A program made the position numbers and the translations under genes. Positions 24,001 through 34,999 of a stretch of 64,000 bases of DNA are shown here, in pieces. The DNA comes from Heterobilharzia americana (taxonomy: Eukaryota; Platyhelminthes; Trematoda; Strigeidida; Schistosomatidae). Below the pieces are notes generated by a model that saw only the letters and a list, made by a program, of their open reading frames with translations, was not told where the DNA came from and made no database searches. The stretch is taken from contig OX104127.1 of NCBI GenBank assembly GCA_944470555.2, forward strand, positions 26,117,661 through 26,181,660. Direction: 5' to 3'. Numbering within the stretch: position 1 is the stretch's first letter; every line of letters starts with the position of its first letter.

Positions 24001-24299
24001 CCAAGAACCTATCACGCAACAAATATGCAGGAAGAAGTGGAGATGGATTGGCCATGCACTGAGAAGGCCGACTGAGGACATCACGCGTCAGGCAAGTCAC
24101 TCGAGTGGAATCCCCATGGGAAGCGACGAGTTGGACGTCCGAGGGTGACATGGAGGAGGTCGTGCGAGCAGTAAATGAGAGCTTCTGGGCTGTCGTGGGA
24201 CCAGGTTCAAAAGATCTCAGAGAACAGAGGTCACTGGAGACGTGCTACTGAAGCCCTATGTTCCACTAGGAACCCAAGGGACTAATAATAATAATAATA
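21071..24299 (+). mobile_element. Nearly full-length RTE-clade retrotransposon (SR2/Perere-3-like)
   Basis: This is the most complete RTE copy here: a 5' leader beginning ggttaactagtttactagtt, one long endonuclease-RT region, and the terminus cactaggaacccaagggact plus (TAA)n. It is flanked by atatgaaatatcaaaa (21055-21070) and atatgaactatcaaaa (24300-24315), a 16-bp target-site duplication with one mismatch. The length is about 3.2 kb. It split an older PLE. The coding region carries few lesions, so the insertion is comparatively young. Confidence 0.92.
21134..24148 (+). pseudogene. RTE polyprotein: AP endonuclease plus reverse transcriptase, three frameshifts
   Basis: Endonuclease domain: NVGTWNVRTMFEPSKAAQIA, then EVLGICESRWNGSG, IIQCYAPTN, ILMGDMNAKLG, NQIDFISIS and GSDHYLVQG, an intact APE-type set. 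RT domain: AAGPDGIPPEAL, DDWKKGYLVKLPKKGD, NWRGITLLS, FIDFEKAFDSVDRE, GVKQGCLLSP and DFADDLCLMS (FADD at 23480-23491). The frame shifts near 22615 (one base short). It shifts again at about 23071, where a tandem ggca copy adds four bases just before FRKYKSCADQI. It shifts a third time near 24090, within the conserved GHALRRPTEDITRQA tail. Apart from these it is open for about 1000 codons. It copies RNA into DNA at a nicked target. It cannot do so as written, but it is close to intact. Confidence 0.88.
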
Positions 24300-24614
24300 A
24301 TATGAACTATCAAAATACTTAGCATCGATATTCTATCTTATTAGAAACCGTTCAAATTCCAGACTAGTAAACTCTTACGACTTAAGAATAAATGTTAATG
24401 ACCTGCACATAGAAGAGGATAAAAGAATGGTCAATTCCCAAGTAACATGTCTTTATACTAAAATAGCGACCAATATAGCAATGGAGGCAACCAGGAATCA
24501 ACTAAATACTGACTATGAACTTACAGAACTAAGACATAAGTTGATGAGGTCATATTAGGCGTACAATTGTTCCTGACCTCCGCACTCTTCAAGTTTCATG
24601 ACAAAATATATTGA

Positions 24615-24862
24615 CAAACGGAAGGTGTAGCATTGGGATCTTCGATATCCTCAGTCATAGCAGATATATTTATGGATAACTGGGAAGACACGGAGTTACA
24701 AACGTTTAGTCCTGCACCAAAAATATGGCGGCGATATGTAGATGACACATTTACTGTGTTGAAATCCGAACACATCGAAAGTTTCGTCACACATATAAAG
24801 TCAGTAGTAGAGGCAATCCAATTCAATTACGAGGTAGACAGTGAACAAGGAGAACTATGTTA
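24615..24862 (+). pseudogene. PLE reverse transcriptase palm with intact YVDD
   Basis: The frame reads GVALGSSISSVIADIFMDNW, then KIWRRYVDDTFTVLKSEHIE, then VEAIQFNYEVDSEQGEL before a stop. GSSISSV-ADIFM and the Y-V-DD box are the PLE RT motifs, and both catalytic aspartates are kept. The upstream fingers (24301-24560, with SKYLASIFYLIRN, LYTKIATN) and downstream CRIKQTT are in other frames. So the domain is recognisable but broken. Confidence 0.82.
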
Positions 24863-25239
24863 GATTGCAGGATAAAACAAACAACAGACAGTGGTTTGGA
24901 TACTACCGTCTACAAAAAATCAATACATTCTAACAGGTATCTAGACCTCAGGTCATCTCATCCAATATGAGTTAAGGTAGGCTTAGTCATATGTCTCAAT
25001 GATAGGGCTAGTCAATGCAAGGACGTAAACAAGGAACTGAAGCGCATAAAAGAGGCACTAATAGTTAATAATTATCCTCTACAGTTTATTAAGAAATTCG
25101 TACAAACATAAAAAACAAAATGATGAAAGTGATATGAATACAAATAATGGCGACAACACAAGTAGGAATGAGTTCACAGCCTCCATTGTGTTACCCTAAA
25201 AAGTATGTACATGAGAAACTTTACTAAGGATCCCCAACT

Positions 25240-25600
25240 AGACTGGAACTAGAGTGGCATTTAAACCTACAACTTACTCAGAGATAAACTGTGTTGGTTG
25301 GCTTAAGGATTTGATAGAACCAATTAAGCAAAATAATCTGATCTATCAAATTCCATGTGATGACTTTCGAGGTCAAGTACAAAGGTCAGTCAGAATAGTG
25401 GAACATAAGAATTTAACTAAATACAGAATGACAGACCCGAATAAGATCAATAATCTAACGAAAAAAAACTCGGTTATTGCAATGTATTCATTAACATACA
25501 ACCATACAATAGGGTGGGTGGGATAAAACCACTGTACTCGAGTCCAATATAATTAGATGAAGAGAGAGAGAGATTGGTTACTGAATCTCTGTTCATCGAA
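25240..25600 (+). pseudogene. PLE GIY-YIG endonuclease region
   Basis: The product reads FKPTTYSEINCVGWLKDLIE, then NNLIYQIPCDDFRGQVQRSV, then RIVEHKNLTKY. LIYQIPC is the first beta strand of the PLE GIY-YIG nuclease. Where related copies have VKYVGQS the sequence is DFRGQVQRS, so the YIG half is damaged. The region after the stop at 25524 encodes the usual PLE C-terminal ITESLFIE-like segment near 25580-25600. Confidence 0.75.
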
Positions 25601-26098
25601 TCTACACTCAATACATGTAATAGAAATGACGCATCACCTATACCAGAGATGTGGAAAACTTCACTACCAATAAAAGCAAATAATATGAGGTGACATGATT
25701 ATAAAAATCAGATGTTGAAAGTGGTGTGATTACATTGATCTGATTATGAACGATAATAATTTATGCTTGAAGTGTCGTCATTAAGTAAGTAATACTGTAT
25801 CACTGTATGTTATAAACCAAATAAACAAATCTAATATGGAATTAAATTCTACCACACTGCATTTATACAGCTGAAATCAATAAGTTTTCAACAGTTTAGA
25901 AAGTATACATTTTAACTCTCTGATAGTTTAGACTGAGTGATTGCTTTCGGTCCACAAAGGGGGTTGTTAGAAAACCAAGCACGCAGTAACATTCTAACTA
26001 CTGACATTATTGGTGGATAGTTTTTTTTTCAAAAAGTCAAACTATACTACTAAACACTTGCAGTTTTTTCTCTCTTTTATTATCAAAATAACCAACAG

Positions 26099-26419
26099 CT
26101 TACTCATCAAGCAAACTTGAAATCATGGTATATTTGGTTATGGATATTCGATGGAATCTGGCATGGATGGGTAATATTCTATGGGACCACTTATATACTT
26201 TCCGGTGGACAGTATTTCTCTGAAGGTACATTTTATGAATCACAAGGTAGCCTACAACATTTATTTGATATGAGCCTATATGGATGCGCAACTTTTATCT
26301 TTGTATGGCTTTCAGTAACGGTGAGAATTTTCATTGTAACACGTGATTACAATATTGTAGTATTTGGTGGATTTCTGGTTACCATGATATTAAATACCGG
26401 AATATTAATGGCTTTACAG
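26099..26419 (+). CDS. P4-ATPase internal exon: C-terminal transmembrane helices
   Basis: The acceptor CAG ends at 26098 and the donor GTAATT starts at 26420; the exon is 107 codons, phase 0 on both sides. It reads LTHQANLKSWYIWLWIFDG, then a hydrophobic stretch with WVIFYGTTYIL, then SLYGCATFIFVWLSVTVRI and VVFGGFLVTMILNTGILMAL. These form three hydrophobic helices separated by short polar loops, as in the last part of the P4-ATPase membrane domain. The FDG-W-x-x-x-IFYG pattern aligns with the LFDAL-x-FFFG region of ATP11 enzymes. Composition and open frame are unlike the surrounding transposon debris. Confidence 0.92.
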
Positions 26420-26686
26420 GTAATTAATATTTTTTTAGGCATAATTTCATCTATACAATAAAGATGTATCATAAAGTTAATTTTAATTATATGAAATTTA
26501 TTTTAGAACGTTATGAATACTGTTTATGCAGTCAGCGTTATTTCACAGAACTGCACAGAAAAGGATACTTTGAATAGATGTCGAAAACTTTATTATTTAA
26601 AACTCAGGCTTGACAAGTATCAAGCTGTGATATTACATCACGTTTATAATTTCTATAAAAGATGATAATTATATAGTATTATCTAA

Positions 26687-26930
26687 ACTTCGATAATTCA
26701 TTGTGAATGCTTTATCTCCAGTGGTGATGAATTTTCTCCATCTAATGGTCAAAGACGCATATTTACCAAAGATTTATCAGAAGAACTAATAAGACATTTT
26801 ATGGGTAAAAAGATATTTAAAGCAAATTTGCAAGTTAAGTGTATTTGGTTACCTAAAATATCAAAAGCCGAATACAATGAATTGACCGCTCTTCTAAGGT
26901 CACTTTATTGGGAAACTACAAGTACTGATG
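26687..26930 (+). other. Orphan open frame joined in frame to an RTE fragment
   Basis: The frame is open from 26687 and encodes GDEFSPSNGQRRIFTKDLSE, then LIRHFMGKKIFKANLQVKCI, then LPKISKAEYNELTALLRSLY. It then continues without a stop into RTE-derived residues (LEDLDFIYDDLC). I do not recognise the first part. It could be a fragment of another transposon, an old exon, or chance. The alignment of the flanking flippase exons leaves no room for it in that protein. A CAG at about 26718-26720 would serve as a weak acceptor. Confidence 0.3.
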
Positions 26931-27856
26931 AAAAGACCCTAGAGGATTTGGATTTCATTTATGATGATTTATGTCTAGTGTCATACAAACTTCAGGTGGA
27001 TGTAGAGAAGACAGAGTTGATGAAGATACCCAACCACCACCACCAAGAACAACAACAAGCAGCAATCACCATCAACACCAGACATATAAACAAAGTTGTC
27101 TCTTTCACCTTCCTACCTACCTACCTACCTTCCTACCTACCTAGGTGGCATCCTGTCAGCTACACGCGGCATAAGCACAGGCACAGATGCGGATGTCAAA
27201 GCAGCCAGGATCGGAAACACACCAAGACAGGCCTTCCTACATCAATCTGAAATCAGTGTGGAGATCTACTCCACTCCACTCCACTCAGCACAAAGCGTGA
27301 ACAACATCCCGATTTTCAACACTAATGTCAGCCAAGTAAGTCAATGCTTCTATGCGATGGTTGATAGACTTGGCATGTTACGAATAGCATTTCAAACAAG
27401 CTGCAGACATACAACAACAACACCTGCCATCTACGCTCACTCGATAGTGAAGATGGAGATCAGATGACCAGAATAATAAGAATAAGTAAGGAGGAACTCT
27501 GGTTGGCCCTGCAATGGACCAACCAACCAAGAAGCTATCAGGCAACAAATATTCAGAATAAAGTGGATGTGGATAGGATTGTATTGGACATACAGTGAGA
27601 AGACCGATTGGTGACATCATGCGCCAGGCCAGACCAAGCCGTCAAGTGGAAGCCTCAAGGGAAACGCGGAGTTGGGCGTGTGAGCCAAGGTGACATAGAG
27701 GAGATGGTATGAGGAAGAAATAAAATCTTGTGGGCAGTGGTGGCGCCAGGTTGAAAAGACTGGAGAGAGTAGATTGAAATGGTGTCGTGCTAGTGAAGCT
27801 GTCTGTTCCACTAGGAACCGAAAGTATATACCATAGTAATAACAATAATAATAAGA
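26930..27856 (+). mobile_element. RTE retrotransposon 3' fragment
   Basis: It starts at the LEDLDF codons of the RT active-site region (FADD altered to IYDD) with an internal deletion of the LQAKTNKLAEEA segment. It then follows the full copy to cactaggaaccgaaagtata and a short ACAATAATAATAA tail. A CTAC/CTTC repeat of about 40 bases (27111-27148) sits exactly where the 3690-5064 copy has its large tract, and ACTCC is repeated at 27266-27285. Confidence 0.88.
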
Positions 27857-27859
27857 CAA

Positions 27860-29180
27860 GTACACACTTAAGATTTCTATTCTTCATAGTCAATACCTGA
27901 AGTACTTTTCAAGCTGTTCTCCAGGTATTTATTGCCATCAAGCTTAGTGCACATCTTGTACAATTGAATACTGTCAACATGAATTTATACGATAATTCTA
28001 ATATCTACCTTATCTTTGGAGAAGTTTTACTGAATTGTGGAACATAGTATTAGTTGGTGAATGAAAACTAAAGAAAATCCTGGGCTTTTAATGAAACACA
28101 ACTGGCATCAGCCTTAATCCTCGATACAGTGTCATGCAGCAGATCGAAATTGTTGAAGAAAATTCTATACGGATTAACTTCAATAATTTGCATCTTCCTA
28201 CCTTGAACTTAGAATAGACAAATAAAGTGAGTAACCAGTGAGATGTCCCGTAAAAAGATATATCCTTTACTCTCCGAGAAAAGTAAAGAAGAATACTTGC
28301 TGTTGAATCAAATGAAATTGAGAGTTAGTCTTCGGTTCAATGTGATCACTGCCGTTTGCTAACAAAGAAAATGCATGAATCAGTAGAGAGAATAAACTCC
28401 TCATAGGTTGAAATGGTTATTACAAGTTGATACAAGCTGAAAAGGATAAGTAACTTATTCAGATTTGTAAGCCTGTGGAGATTGACTGGTTTCAAGGTTA
28501 TATACATCGCGGATAGATTATAGTTACAGAACCGTTAAAAACTTCAAAGCACTGGACAGCTGTTTTGTCTTGACCAGAACACACTCAGGAACCTCAGATT
28601 CCGTAAGAAGTATGTTATTATTCAGCCACTGCGTTTAAATCCAATGGTTCACACTTGCTTACGTCTTTTTTTGATTTGCAACATAGCTCTATCGGTTAGT
28701 ATTTGTCACTACATCCAATTCGATTGACCCCATAGGTCACAGTTACTCATTAAGACTTCAAGAAAATTCACAGTCACACTCTAATAATGATTAATTATGT
28801 CCATTATAAGTCAGCAAATGACTGCAGAAAACGCCTCTTCACTTCAAAATGACAGAGAGGTAGAATCATAGCAGTTTGTTCTACTCGATAAAATAAAATA
28901 TCTTAAGTATTGCAATCAATGTGAAGAACCCTGAATCAGTCAGGTAATGAACTATTACAAATTCACTTGAAGTAAAAAATAATTCCATTAATCAAGACAA
29001 AGAATGAACACAAGAAAATCATCTTTATGAAATGTCAACTGTTATGAATGATAAACATGAAGTAATCGAAATTCATATTTACTGACACTTTCATATCTGA
29101 ATTAATGAATCTGAACACTGATGCCAATATTCAGTATGAACACTCATAAGGAACAATTCAAGTTGTTACTTCTTTCTTCA
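27860..29180. other. AT-rich intron sequence, no gene recognised
   Basis: No coding frame or clear repeat was found apart from faint tRNA-like dispersed-repeat ends near 28545-28760 (caatggttcacacttgctta and ccataggtcacagttactca). Confidence 0.4.
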
Positions 29181-29204
29181 AATCAACCATGACTTCTGTC
29201 TTGG

Positions 29205-29881
29205 TTGTATTGTGTACTCTGAGCTCGGTTGTTTAATCATGGAGCTTTCATCATCTTCCTAGACAACATCATCAACACTTACTTCAGTATGAAGTCACCT
29301 GTCGACAACTCTCCATAACAGATTGAGTAACTTGCCATGAAAAACTACCTCATGATTGGTTGTTTCCTTCGATTGTTGTATCATTGACTGCATGGATTTC
29401 CCTGTTCACTCTCCTTCTACTTGACCCTTCACCTTCCCCTCGTTCATCATCTTCCTCATTGCTTGATACATTCGGTCTATGTCTATGCATCTATTCATTG
29501 TTGACTGACTGGCCGACTGACTGAATGAATGACTGAATGACCTGAATCACAAGCTCCTATGAATTCTCTGATATTCTTCGTCTTTCTTCTCTCTCTCTCT
29601 CTCTCTCTCACTCTCTCTCTCCAAAATTTCCACATTGTCAAAGTTCAATTCATCTGCATACTTGTTATCCACGTGCATTGAAGTGAGTGATGAAATGTCA
29701 TGTGTGATGTTTAATAGCCAATTGGTGTTCATGTGTACGAAGGTGAAGAGGGTGATCACTTTGTTCAATGTAGTGTTGACTACGGTTATTACAGTTGATT
29801 TTGTAAATGATGTTCGGTTTGTCTTCTTTGGTAGTTGTATCCTTTTGGTCTACATACTGGTGTTTGGAGGGAATTTGTTGG
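29205..29881 (-). mobile_element. Penelope-like element 3' part (left arm)
   Basis: On the minus strand the frames give KIDFVNDVRF-opposed coding residues of the PLE-B lineage, then HISLTSMHVDNKYADELNFD and VEILERE, the region after the GIY-YIG core. A (GA)n tract at 29590-29622 replaces the ERxR codons. A related copy without that tract is at 44870-45800. Confidence 0.72.
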
Positions 29882-30514
29882 AAATTCTACCCTTCTTAAC
29901 TCTATTATTCAGAACAAAGTATGCATTAGCCAAAGATGACAAACCAAATATCATTCACAAAGTGTCCTGCACAACACAAGGTTAATTTGTAAACCAAAAT
30001 ACAGTTCATCAAAACTTACCACTTTTTTACAGTTTCCTTCTTACACATGACATTTGAGTTTCACCTATCACTTGAGTACAAATGACTACAGAACTGACTG
30101 AAACTTTAATTTTGCTAACTAGCCATCTGTTTTAGCTTTTACACAATAAGACACAATAAATGATAAACATTCCAAACAATATGTATCACTTCGATTAATT
30201 CTTCATTATGAAGTTAGCATTGAGGTGTCACCAGGTCTGGTGACAAAACATCCACGACACAAGGCCGAAGCTTAGAGAACACCGAATCACCATCATCCTC
30301 ATTCTGAGCTACAAATCTTCACCATCGTTTCACTCCCATTTTCCTGGGAATTTGGAAGAATTTTGATGTAAGTTGTTGGATAGCAAGATCAAATGACTTC
30401 GAAATGTTGGTGAATATTTGTAGGTCAGTTGGATGATCTTGGTTGTATTGTGTTCTCTGAGCTGAGTTGTTTAGTAGTGGAGCATTCATCGTCTTTCTGG
30501 ACGACATCATCAGC

Positions 30515-31430
30515 ATGCAGATTCTGTTCAAAAGAGCGAGAACACACTGCAGTGTAACAACTTCATGAAGAAATGAAAATTACCTGATGTCTATGCTCAA
30601 GAAGAATGGCTACTTGTAAAATTTTGTCAGAAGATACCTATCCATCTCTTACAACATCAACTACAAAGTTGTCGTCAAAAATTAATCAACGCATCACCCT
30701 GTCGTACATAGAGAATATATCAGAAACCACGACAAGAACTACTGAGACCACTTGATGGAATTGGTGTGACTCATTAACCAACAAATTCCCTCCAAACACC
30801 AGTATGTAGACCAAAAGGATACAACTACCAAAGAAGACAAACCGAACATCATTTACAAAATCAACTGTAATAACCGTAGTCAACACTACATTGAACAAAG
30901 TGATCACCCTCTTCACCTTCGTACACACGAACACCAATTGGCTATTAAACATCACACATGACATTTCATCACTCACTTCAATGCACGTGGATAACAAGTA
31001 TGCAGATGAATTGAACTTTGACAATGTGGAAATTTTGGAGAGAGAGAGTGAGAGAGAGAGAGAGAGAGAGAAGAAAGACGAAGAATATCAGAGAATTCAT
31101 AGGAGCTTGTGATTCAGGTCATTCAGTCATTCATTCAGTCAGTCGGCCAGTCAGTCAACAATGAATAGATGCATAGACATAGACCGAATGTATCAAGCAA
31201 TGAGGAAGATGATGAACGAGGGGAAGGTGAAGGGTCAAGTAGAAGGAGAGTGAACAGGGAAATCCATGCAGTCAATGATACAACAATCGAAGGAAACAAC
31301 CAATCATGAGGTAGTTTGTCATGGCAAGTTACTCAATCTGACTTCATACTGAAGTAAGTGTTGATGATGTTGTCTAGGAAGACTATGAAATTTTTAGGAT
31401 TCAACAACCCAGTTCAGAGAACACATTGCA
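30515..31430 (+). mobile_element. Penelope-like element 3' part (right arm)
   Basis: The + strand aligns with the PLE-B copy at 44900-45800: acactgcagtgtaacaactt, catcaactacaaagttgtcg, gtacatagagaatatatcag, then PNIIYKINCNNRSQHYIEQS-type residues, then TSMHVDNKYADELNFDNVEI. A (GA)n tract is at 31039-31071. It starts with the pre-GIY-YIG connector; the RT is absent. A short inverted piece of the same lineage (about 30400-30515) precedes it. Confidence 0.78.
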
Positions 31431-32424
31431 ACTAATAGCATCCAGCTGAGCTGCAAACGCTTTCCTGTACTGTAATTTCTGTTCTAAATCTTAGGCTTTT
31501 GTAAGCCATGAATGTGTTGAACAGAATGTCTCAGAATGATCATCCCCTGAAATTCATTTCATGTGTTTGATATTATGATAACAAAATTTAAGACATAAGG
31601 GAGCAACTGAATAACTCCCCATCTTACAGTCAAATTGAATATAACTATAACCATCTGTCAATGACGGTAAACGTTATATTTCTCTTCTACTGATTACGTT
31701 TACAGTCTCTGTAACAATATATCATATCCTAATGAGTATGACAGAAACTTCTTTTGAAAGTGCTTCATGCTCAATGTTCAATATATAAACAAGTTGTCAT
31801 ACGAAGCCAATTCAATACCGTTTATTAGTAAAATTCAAAACATTGAAAAATCAAGGTCACAATAATTCGGTAGTAAGTTTGATTGATAAAAGGTTCGACT
31901 GATAGCAGAATCCATTCTTCATTATTTTACTTGGTTGTATTTTAAATGAATGATAGACTTCTGTTTTTGTTTCGTCAAAACAATCACTTAAGAAGATCTT
32001 CAAGAAGTTGAGTAGAATTAATTTCTGGTGACCGTTTACGGATTCTTTATTGTTTCAAGTAGATTTTTAGTGTTTTATTAACTATAGTGAATTTCCCACT
32101 TCTTTTTGACTACTGAAATTGATTGGTGTTGACTAGCATCACATAATATATTTGTGCAATAAACTTCCAATTCTACTTAAGCTTTCGCTCAGAAATGCAA
32201 AAATGTAGCCAAATTATAGAACTTCGAATATCAAGATAACGCGTGCATAAATCCCGCTTCGTTTGTATATTTCTCCAGGTGACATTTATTTTCCTAAGGT
32301 TTTCTAAAAGAATTCTAATAATCGTTTCCAGACTTACAGTTACTAATATAGAGTTTCTACGAGTCTCCTGTTTAAACTGATTAACAGGGAATTTCTTCAA
32401 TAACTAGTTTTTTAAAGGTATGAA
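31431..32424. other. AT-rich intron sequence, nothing recognised
   Basis: No coding frame, RNA gene or repeat could be supported. Confidence 0.45.
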
Positions 32425-32880
32425 ATATTAGTATTATTGCTTGTATTATACCGTCGTTGATTGGACCGAATTGACCTTTCTCTATTGGCATATGGGCTCC
32501 TGTGTGGATGTTTCGATATTAGCTGTTTTAATTCTAGTAATAGGACGAAATGCATATCCTGGGTTCCACTGCTAGCCACTTTCCATCGTTACTACATATA
32601 ATCAAAATACGGGCAGTATCGAGGCATCTGCGCAGGAGCCTATATGCTAATGATGACCGATCTATTCGGTCCAATCAGCGACGGTATATACTTGTCGCAT
32701 ACGAGGTGGCTATCATGGCTCGCTGGTGTAGTGGATAACGCTCTGGCGTTTGGAGTGATCAATCGCGAATCCGAATCCAGGTGGGAACAACACCATTCAC
32801 TGGGAGGCAGGTGCATCCAGCTGACGAGCCCCAAGTAGGACGAAATGCGTATGCCGGATTGCACAGATAGCCACTATCTA
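32425..32880 (+). mobile_element. SMalpha-type SINE with tRNA-like head and hammerhead, preceded by an inverted part-copy
   Basis: Bases 32440-32520 are a minus-strand SMalpha segment (ccgtcgttgattggaccgaa, catatgggctcctgtgtgga). From 32535 the + strand takes over with hammerhead remnants and then a fuller unit: tRNA-like ggctatcatggctcgctggt through gaatccgaatccaggtggga, and a hammerhead at 32815-32862. The tRNA-like part carries A- and B-box equivalents for RNA polymerase III. It is in the last flippase intron. Confidence 0.82.
32815..32862 (+). ncRNA. Hammerhead ribozyme, probably inactive
   Basis: Core elements CTGACGA (32821-32827) and GAAA are present with stem I strand ATCCAG. The expected cleavage triplet ATC is ATG here, and G at that place blocks hammerhead cleavage. 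The stem I partner is CCGGAT rather than CTGGAT. Confidence 0.65.
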
Positions 32881-33218
32881 TCATTACCGGTATGAAATAT
32901 TGACTGTACAGTGTCTTACAGTTGTCAGAGTCCCTTTGCTCATTCATATACTGCAAGTTTCATGTTTCAAATCAAACAATGCATTAAAGAAGCAACAATT
33001 AAGACTCAGAATTAACTGGAGAGTTACTCATTAGACTACTGGGTACTATAGCCACTCCTCGTGGGACGGATGTAGTTTAATATTATACTTCGTAACTTCC
33101 TATCGCTGACTAGACCAAATAAGTAAGGCGAAACTTCTGTACATTTTGATGAAATATACACCAATATAGACCATCATATAATTATGCTTTTTCATTGTCT
33201 ATTCAACATTCAATTTAG

Positions 33219-33506
33219 AGCACAACCACACTAGATAACATAAATTTTCGAAGTTATACAAAATTATCCAAAAGTCCAGCATTCTGGTTTGCTATGCCAA
33301 TTATCCTAGGAACAGCTAATCTACCATCACTATTATGGAGGATAATATCAGATGCATGGTGGAATTTACAAATTCAACTCAGTAATATACCACAGAAACA
33401 AGCCCGTCAAAGATACCGTCGATCACCAGCGGCATGGATACGTGCCTTGACAACTAGTTATCTTGGATATTCATCAGAAAAGAGTACTGAAAAGGAGCCT
33501 ATTTAG
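33219..33506 (+). CDS. P4-ATPase terminal exon with stop codon
   Basis: The acceptor TTTAG ends at 33218 and the frame is phase 0 after the previous exon. The exon encodes 95 residues and ends in TAG at 33504-33506. It begins STTTLDNINFRSYTKLSKSP, a luminal loop, followed by AFWFAMPIILGTANLPSLLW, the last membrane helix, and then a basic cytosolic tail ending in EKSTEKEPI. Distance from the previous exon's VVFGG block to the SP-A-W motif equals that of ATP11 proteins (43 residues in both by my count). I see no clear AATAAA signal within the next 200 bases. Confidence 0.9.
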   Translation, partial: STTTLDNINFRSYTKLSKSPAFWFAMPIILGTANLPSLLWRIISDAWWNLQIQLSNIPQKQARQRYRRSPAAWIRALTTSYLGYSSEKSTEKEPI

Positions 33507-33945
33507 TCAAAGTTCAGTAACATACGTTGATAGAACTATCATTTGAGTAAGTCTATGAGTATTCCTGTCAATATTATTTCTAATTGAAGTTGAAAAAGGA
33601 ATTTGTCTAATCTTTTTATTTTGATTCCATCATTTTGTTTTGAATATGTTTACAAACTGGCTGGATCAAGTTATATATAGTTTATTAAGTGTGGAGTTAT
33701 AGTTGACTGGTTTGGACTGTTGACTTTCAACCAACAAACCATGAGTTCAAATTTATCTCACCCTACCTACTAAGGTTGAGTGACCCTAAAGACCACCTTA
33801 ATAACAGCCAAACTAACCAATCAGATCTCTCCATTTTGCAAAAATCTGTTCCACCAGCCAAAATACAGAAACGTAATTGGTTATTTCATTTGTTGCCAGA
33901 GTGACCTTTAAAGTCACTCCTAAGGTTTAGGCATCAAGATAATAC

Positions 33946-34228
33946 TGTAAGAAACAAGAAGACTGAGACGAAGCAAGGAATGTTTATTATTGTCATCTTG
34001 TACAACAGTCATCAAATGTTGTACACTTTCCACTAAAATAGTCATTTACACATTATACTTCATTTCCTCTTCTACTTCTATCTCCATTTGCTCTTAATAC
34101 TCCCACATTGTCTCTTGCATTCTTTTTGGAAGAACATTTACCCGCTACTGGTAATTGCCTATGATTTCTACCATCCTCTCAACATATACTACTCACTTCC
34201 ATTCTGATCAGCGGCGCTTACTACAACA
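33946..34228 (-). repeat. Solo LTR of the gypsy family
   Basis: It is 283 bp, beginning tgtaagaaacaagaagactg and ending gcttactacaaca on the + strand, i.e. TG...CA termini on both strands. It matches the LTRs at 11770-12027 and 15880-16147. No internal gypsy sequence flanks it, so it is the product of LTR-LTR recombination. No obvious target duplication is seen (aatac / tcact). It lies 440 bp after the flippase stop. Confidence 0.85.
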
Positions 34229-34930
34229 TCACTAGCCGTTACTTAACACCTTTGGCTCATTGCTTAATGCAAGAATGTGCACAAGATTGCTGAATGAATC
34301 GATTCGATTGGATTTTATTGAGTTAGCAGTGATGAAATTTAACAATAAAACACTGAAACCTGGAGATATTCATATTGAAGACACTAATCACTACGATTCT
34401 TTTCACTATTTATCTGAACAAATGGTCGTTTCGTACAACACAACTTAAAGACGGTATATGAAGAATTGGACTCATTCAGCTAACTATCTTTGGATCCAGT
34501 GAACAACATAATTAACCTAACATTTATGTACTACTAAGCAGAAGAAATCAACTCCCAGTGCGAATCAGAACTTAACTGTTCATCCAGCCATTTTGATTTA
34601 ATTAGGGCGAAATACTTTCATTATCACGCTACATACCTACCTACCTAGCTGTATGAAGTTGTATGGTTTGCGGTAACACTGATTTTTTCTAAGCAAGTTA
34701 GGTGGCTTCAGTTAATAAATTGACGATTTCCCATAATACTTATAAAAGGGACATTGTGAACAGAAAATATTCTTTTCAATAAATTCTCTTCAGGTTCTGC
34801 AGTTATAAAATCCATTTGTACAGCGTGAAATCAAGCCAAGTTGGAGGGCATTTACATTTTCGAACATGGAGTGAAATTGAAGGACTACGAGGAAATGGAT
34901 TTATCTTTTTCAAATTAATCAGTATTGGGA
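34229..34930. other. Sequence downstream of the flippase gene, no gene recognised
   Basis: A frame at 34260-34448 has no recognisable domain. A short tacctacctacctagctg at 34633 resembles the RTE microsatellite site but without RTE context. Confidence 0.4.

Positions 34931-34932
<2 letters not shown>

Positions 34933-34999
<67 letters not shown>

Larger units (their letters stand above)
20975..25690 (+). mobile_element. Penelope-like element interrupted by an RTE insertion
   Basis: The first part (20975-21070) encodes IHKPAYPIRSIVDFRNTPS, the conserved PLE RT block. At 21071 an RTE element intervenes. The PLE resumes at about 24300 with YELSKYLASIFYLIRN and continues through the RT palm (24615-24862), a connector and the GIY-YIG region (25240-25600) to the 3' end near 25690. 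PLEs are retroelements related to telomerase RT. Stops and frameshifts occur in every section. An inverted 3' fragment of the same lineage precedes it at 20140-20660. Confidence 0.85.
29205..31430. repeat. Giant inverted repeat, arms about 650 bp, spacer about 900 bp
   Basis: Bases 29205-29881 are the reverse complement of about 30779-31430. Over the inner 250 bases I find a single coding difference between the arms. Divergence rises outward, and the left arm has 24 extra bases near 29300. Each arm is the 3' part of a PLE with its GIY-YIG domain. The repeat lies entirely within the last flippase intron, so the pre-mRNA could form a long hairpin. Confidence 0.9.
2991..33506 (+). other. Partial gene locus: P4-type ATPase (phospholipid flippase, ATP11-like), C-terminal half
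   Basis: Five exons on the + strand join in order and in phase: 2991-3419, 7998-8263, 18124-18395, 26099-26419 and 33219-33506. Together they give 1576 nt, or 1578 nt if two apparent one-base losses in the third exon are allowed for, which equals 525 codons plus stop. P4-ATPases use ATP to move aminophospholipids from the outer to the cytosolic leaflet. The window holds the second part of the P domain and the C-terminal transmembrane region. The N-terminus, actuator domain and DKTG phosphorylation site are not here and must lie upstream. The order of conserved blocks matches animal class 6 (ATP11) enzymes residue for residue across long gapless stretches. Introns of 4578, 9860, 7703 and 6799 bases are filled with transposons. 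Confidence 0.9.
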
